DNA of 7,897 nucleotides, from assembly GCA_002401305.2 (NCBI GenBank), contig NVSO02000003.1:1-7897 (forward strand), in the 5' to 3' direction. This document shows, one piece after another, positions 5,384-7,897 of this stretch; the first letter of the stretch is position 1, and each line of letters opens with the position of its first letter. The translations under genes and the position numbers were made by a program. The notes beneath the pieces were generated by a model, which was not told where the DNA came from, ran no database searches, and saw only the letters and a list, made by a program, of their open reading frames with translations. This DNA is from Rhodobiaceae bacterium (lineage in GTDB: Bacteria > Pseudomonadota > Alphaproteobacteria > Parvibaculales > Parvibaculaceae).

Positions 5384-7003
5384 ATGACTTTTGACGAACT
5401 TGGGCTTGGCCCGAAAGTACTGAAAGCTGTCAGTGATTCTGGCTATGAAACACCCACTCCTATTCAGGCGGAGGCCATTCCGCATGTGCTCCAAGGTAAA
5501 GATGTCCTAGGGATCGCGCAAACCGGAACGGGCAAAACTGCTTCGTTTACCCTGCCGATGATCGAACTTCTCTCCCGTGGCCGTGCCCGTGCGCGCATGC
5601 CACGTTCTTTGATCCTTGAGCCCACACGTGAACTGGCTGCTCAGGTTGCAGAGAATTTTGAGCTTTACGGTAAGAACCACAAATTGAGCATGGCTCTTTT
5701 GATTGGTGGCGTTTCATTTTCTGAGCAAGAAAAGAAACCGGACCGGGGCGTAGACGTTTTGATCGCAACACCAGGCCGTCTTCTTGATCATTTTGAACGC
5801 GGCAAAGTAATGTTGTCCGGCGTCCAAGTGTTTGTTGTGGATGAAGCGGACCGTATGCTTGATATGGGCTTCATTCCTGATATTGAGCGTATTTGCAAAA
5901 CACTGCCCTTCACGCGTCAAACGCTGTTTTTCTCTGCGACGATGCCGCCTGAAATCCAACGTATTACAGACACGTTCCTCCACAATCCTGTGCGGATTGA
6001 AACCGAACGCGCCTCGACCACAGCTCCAACTGTGACGCAAAGCCTTCTGCATGTGCAAAAGGAAGATAAGCGCGACGTTCTGCGCGACTTGCTTGTCTCC
6101 GAAAAAGTTAAAAACGGGATTATTTTCTGCAACCGTAAGCGCGACATTGGGGTGCTTGAGCGCTCCCTTAAGAAGCACGGTTTTGCAGCGGGCTGTTTGC
6201 ACGGCGACCTTGACCAGCATATTCGGATGGAAACTTTGTCCGCATTCCGCAACGGGGAGATTAAACTCCTGGTTGCCAGTGACGTTGCGGCCCGTGGCCT
6301 CGACATTCCTGATGTAAGCCATGTTTTTAACTTTGATGTGCCAACACATGCTGAAGATTACGTCCACCGGATTGGACGCACAGGACGTGCTGGCCGCAAA
6401 GGCACCGCCTTCATGCTCGTCACGAAATCTGAGAAAAAGTACCTCGATGGCATTGAAAAGCTTATTGGTAATGCAATCCCGTTGAAGGGTGCAACCGCAC
6501 CTACTGACGGGGACGCTTCGACTGCGGGTTCAGAGAAAACACCTCCCGCAAAAGCGGCCACCAGTGAGCCATCCGATACGGCTGAAAAACCAGCCACAGC
6601 GGAAGTTGTCGCTCCTGCAGAAGCAAAAGAAAATGCGCCGGCAAGACCACGTCGCCGCCGCAGCCGTAAATCCGCAGAGACGAAAACAGCTGATGCAAAA
6701 GCCGCTGTTGCCACAGAATCGGTTGCCACAGAAGCTGACAAGCCGAACGCAGAGGCTGACAAAGTAGTGGCAGCTAAAGCCGACGCCCCTGTTGAGGCTG
6801 CGCCGAATCCTGTTGCCGCGGAAAAAACTGCTAAACCTGCCGAAAAGCCGCGCCGCTCTCGTGGCCGGGGCCGTGACCGTGACGACAAACCAGTACTGGG
6901 TATGGGCGATCACGTTCCTGCGTTCTTGATGCAGCCGATCCGCAACCCATCTAGCGCACCGGAAAGTGCGAATGAAGATGATGAGCTCAAAGAGAGCGCA
7001 TAG
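5384..7003 (+). CDS. rhlE: DEAD-box ATP-dependent RNA helicase, RhlE type
   Basis: A 539-residue cytosolic RNA helicase that unwinds short RNA duplexes with ATP; RhlE proteins act in ribosome assembly, RNA decay and cold adaptation. Two RecA-like domains carry the full motif set: Q motif GYETPTPIQ (20-28), I AQTGTGKT (45-52), Ia PTRELAAQ (80-87), Ib TPGR (129-132), II DEAD (153-156), III SAT (184-186), IV IIFCNR (246-251), V ASDVAARGLDIP (298-309), VI HRIGRTGRAG (328-337). From about residue 370 there is a long low-complexity tail rich in Ala, Glu, Lys, Pro and Thr, with Arg-rich patches RPRRRRSRKS (421-430) and RRSRGRGRDRD (490-500) that probably bind RNA. It ends with LGMGDHVPAFLMQP (505-518), a motif that recurs at the end of alphaproteobacterial RhlE proteins and may be a docking peptide. 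The start is confined: an in-frame TAG lies at 5372-5374 and the ATG is the first start after it. No clear Shine-Dalgarno sequence is present. Confidence 0.94.
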   Translation: MTFDELGLGPKVLKAVSDSGYETPTPIQAEAIPHVLQGKDVLGIAQTGTGKTASFTLPMIELLSRGRARARMPRSLILEPTRELAAQVAENFELYGKNHKLSMALLIGGVSFSEQEKKPDRGVDVLIATPGRLLDHFERGKVMLSGVQVFVVDEADRMLDMGFIPDIERICKTLPFTRQTLFFSATMPPEIQRITDTFLHNPVRIETERASTTAPTVTQSLLHVQKEDKRDVLRDLLVSEKVKNGIIFCNRKRDIGVLERSLKKHGFAAGCLHGDLDQHIRMETLSAFRNGEIKLLVASDVAARGLDIPDVSHVFNFDVPTHAEDYVHRIGRTGRAGRKGTAFMLVTKSEKKYLDGIEKLIGNAIPLKGATAPTDGDASTAGSEKTPPAKAATSEPSDTAEKPATAEVVAPAEAKENAPARPRRRRSRKSAETKTADAKAAVATESVATEADKPNAEADKVVAAKADAPVEAAPNPVAAEKTAKPAEKPRRSRGRGRDRDDKPVLGMGDHVPAFLMQPIRNPSSAPESANEDDELKESA

Positions 7004-7034
7004 GCTTTCCGAGCGTTCCAAATGATCCGTTAGA

Positions 7035-7075
7035 ATAAATAAGGGGCGATGTTTTAAACATCGCCCCTTATTTAT
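7035..7075. terminator. Bidirectional terminator, near-perfect palindrome
   Basis: Two 20-base arms (7035-7054 and 7056-7075) are perfectly complementary around a single central base (7055). Each arm has an AT-rich outer part (ATAAATAA), a GC core (GGGGCGATG) and a TTT/AAA centre. Folded as RNA, the core stem is preceded by A-rich sequence and followed by TTATTTAT in both directions. It therefore works as an intrinsic terminator for rightward rhlE (stop 31 bases before) and for the leftward aldehyde dehydrogenase gene. Its position between convergent genes supports this. Confidence 0.88.
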
Positions 7076-7093
7076 GCGTCAAAATCTGATTTA

Positions 7094-7129
7094 TTTCAGC
7101 AAGCCGACCATCTGGCCCGCTTGCTGAAA
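7094..7129 (-). terminator. Second hairpin after the aldehyde dehydrogenase gene
   Basis: TTTCAGCAAGC (7094-7104) and GCTTGCTGAAA (7119-7129) form a perfect 11-base stem around a 14-base loop. It begins eight bases past the aldehyde dehydrogenase stop on the minus strand. The following minus-strand sequence is TAAATCAGATTTT, only weakly U-rich, so it may be an auxiliary terminator or a protective 3' hairpin ahead of the stronger palindrome at 7035-7075. Confidence 0.5.
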
Positions 7130-7137
7130 CGAATGAC

Positions 7138-7897
7138 CTATCGCTTGATTTGACCCTTGATCCGTTTCGCGGTTGATTTACCGAACGGTGGACGGAACAA
7201 CTCTGCTACGAAACTGGCTTTGGCTTGAGTGAAGACAGCCTTTGCATGGCTGAAGTTTTTAAAGCCATCATGCCCGTGATACGCACCCATGCCTGCAGGA
7301 CCAACGCCGCCAAATGGCAGATCTTCCTGGGTAATGTGCATGATCACATCATTCACAGTCACGCCACCTGAGGTCGTATTCGTGACAACATGGTTTTCTT
7401 CCGCGCTGTCCGTCCCGAAGTAATAAAGACCCAATGGACGATCATGCTGGTTCACATAATCAATGGTATCTTGCACTTTGCTGTAGGTTTTCACCGGCAA
7501 CAAGGGGCCGAAGATCTCTTCTTGCATGATCTTCATATCATCCGTCGCATTGAGCACCAAGGTTGGTGGGATTTTGCGGTGTGGCTGTTGGGAAAAATCA
7601 TCGTCTGACGGATTGATTTCAACAATCTCCGCCCCTTTTTCACGCGCATCATCAATGTAAGAATTCAAGCGATCATAATGACGTTGATTGACGATGGAGG
7701 TGTAGTCGCTGTTGTCCTTGAGTGTTGGGTACATGATTGCGACAGACTTTTTCGCCTCTTCAACAAATGAGTCTACCTTGCCTTCTGGTACCATCACGTA
7801 ATCTGGTGCCAAGCAAATCTGACCAGCGTTCAATGTTTTACCATTCATGATCTTGGCAGCCGCGTCAGCCATATCAGCTGAATCTGAAACGATGACA
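7138..7897 (-). CDS. Aldehyde dehydrogenase, coniferyl aldehyde dehydrogenase type (C-terminal part)
   Basis: The C-terminal 252 residues of an NAD(P)-dependent aldehyde dehydrogenase. The frame runs off the right edge; the Met at 7872 is internal, since VIVSDSAD is encoded upstream of it, so about half of a protein of usual length near 470-480 residues is missing. Visible: catalytic Cys in NAGQICLAPDYV (codon 7813-7815), EEIFGPLLPV with the cofactor-contacting Glu-Phe pair, and LPFGGVGPAGMGAYHG followed by GFKNFSH. The APDYV after the catalytic Cys and the MGAYHGHDGFKNFSH segment are characteristic of the coniferyl/long-chain aldehyde dehydrogenase branch rather than betaine or succinate semialdehyde enzymes. 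The product oxidises aromatic or aliphatic aldehydes to acids, probably in the cytosol; the final 25 residues are basic and hydrophobic. The general-base Glu and the NAD-binding motifs lie outside the window. It converges on rhlE across shared terminators. Exact substrate cannot be read from sequence. Confidence 0.9.
   Translation of the reverse strand, partial: VIVSDSADMADAAAKIMNGKTLNAGQICLAPDYVMVPEGKVDSFVEEAKKSVAIMYPTLKDNSDYTSIVNQRHYDRLNSYIDDAREKGAEIVEINPSDDDFSQQPHRKIPPTLVLNATDDMKIMQEEIFGPLLPVKTYSKVQDTIDYVNQHDRPLGLYYFGTDSAEENHVVTNTTSGGVTVNDVIMHITQEDLPFGGVGPAGMGAYHGHDGFKNFSHAKAVFTQAKASFVAELFRPPFGKSTAKRIKGQIKR

Noticed and set aside
5714..6367. A 217-codon minus-strand open frame opposite the helicase core
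   Set aside because: The plus strand carries all conserved helicase motifs here; the antisense translation shows no family features.
6358..6888. A 176-codon minus-strand open frame inside rhlE, Ala/Ser-rich
   Set aside because: It is the mirror of the low-complexity RhlE tail; no independent start signal or motif.
1..7897. CRISPR array, tRNA, rRNA, insertion sequence or defence operon
   Set aside because: No regularly spaced repeats, cloverleaf, transposase or nuclease/toxin gene was found on either strand.

Overview
The window reads as ordinary chromosome from an alphaproteobacterium, with one foreign-looking edge. The ParE sequence, the RhlE tail ending in a GDHVPAF motif, the glyoxalase-related small protein and the coniferyl-aldehyde-dehydrogenase-type enzyme are all of kinds common in that class. 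Genus cannot be fixed from sequence alone. The main genes are moderately GC-rich, while bases 1-300 are about 39% GC by hand count.

Layout from left to right. Bases 1-503 hold no intact gene. There is an AT-rich, open-but-interrupted reading frame on the + strand (25-381), probably a decayed gene of unknown kind, followed by a cluster of strong inverted repeats (348-483). Next come two minus-strand genes: a glyoxalase-related small protein (504-944) and an Old Yellow Enzyme family flavin oxidoreductase (1282-2586). The gap between them carries a GC-rich palindrome resembling intergenic repeats common in alphaproteobacteria. A 351-base divergent gap separates the oxidoreductase from parE and contains a possible frameshifted small lipoprotein gene on the minus strand. 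On the plus strand follow parE (2938-5049, topoisomerase IV subunit B) and, after a 334-base leader with repeated motifs, rhlE (5384-7003, DEAD-box RNA helicase). A nearly perfect 41-base palindrome (7035-7075) then acts as a shared terminator against the convergent aldehyde dehydrogenase gene (7138 to the right edge, cut off by the window).

The genes do not form one pathway. ParE decatenates chromosomes. RhlE remodels RNA, often in cold or in ribosome assembly and RNA decay. The flavin oxidoreductase and the aldehyde dehydrogenase suggest handling of reactive carbonyl or aromatic compounds. No CRISPR array, tRNA, rRNA, insertion sequence or recognisable defence system was seen. The items most worth a second look are the lipoprotein-like frame at 2608-2821, the repeat-bearing leader of rhlE, and the structured non-coding block at 348-483 beside the AT-rich remnant.
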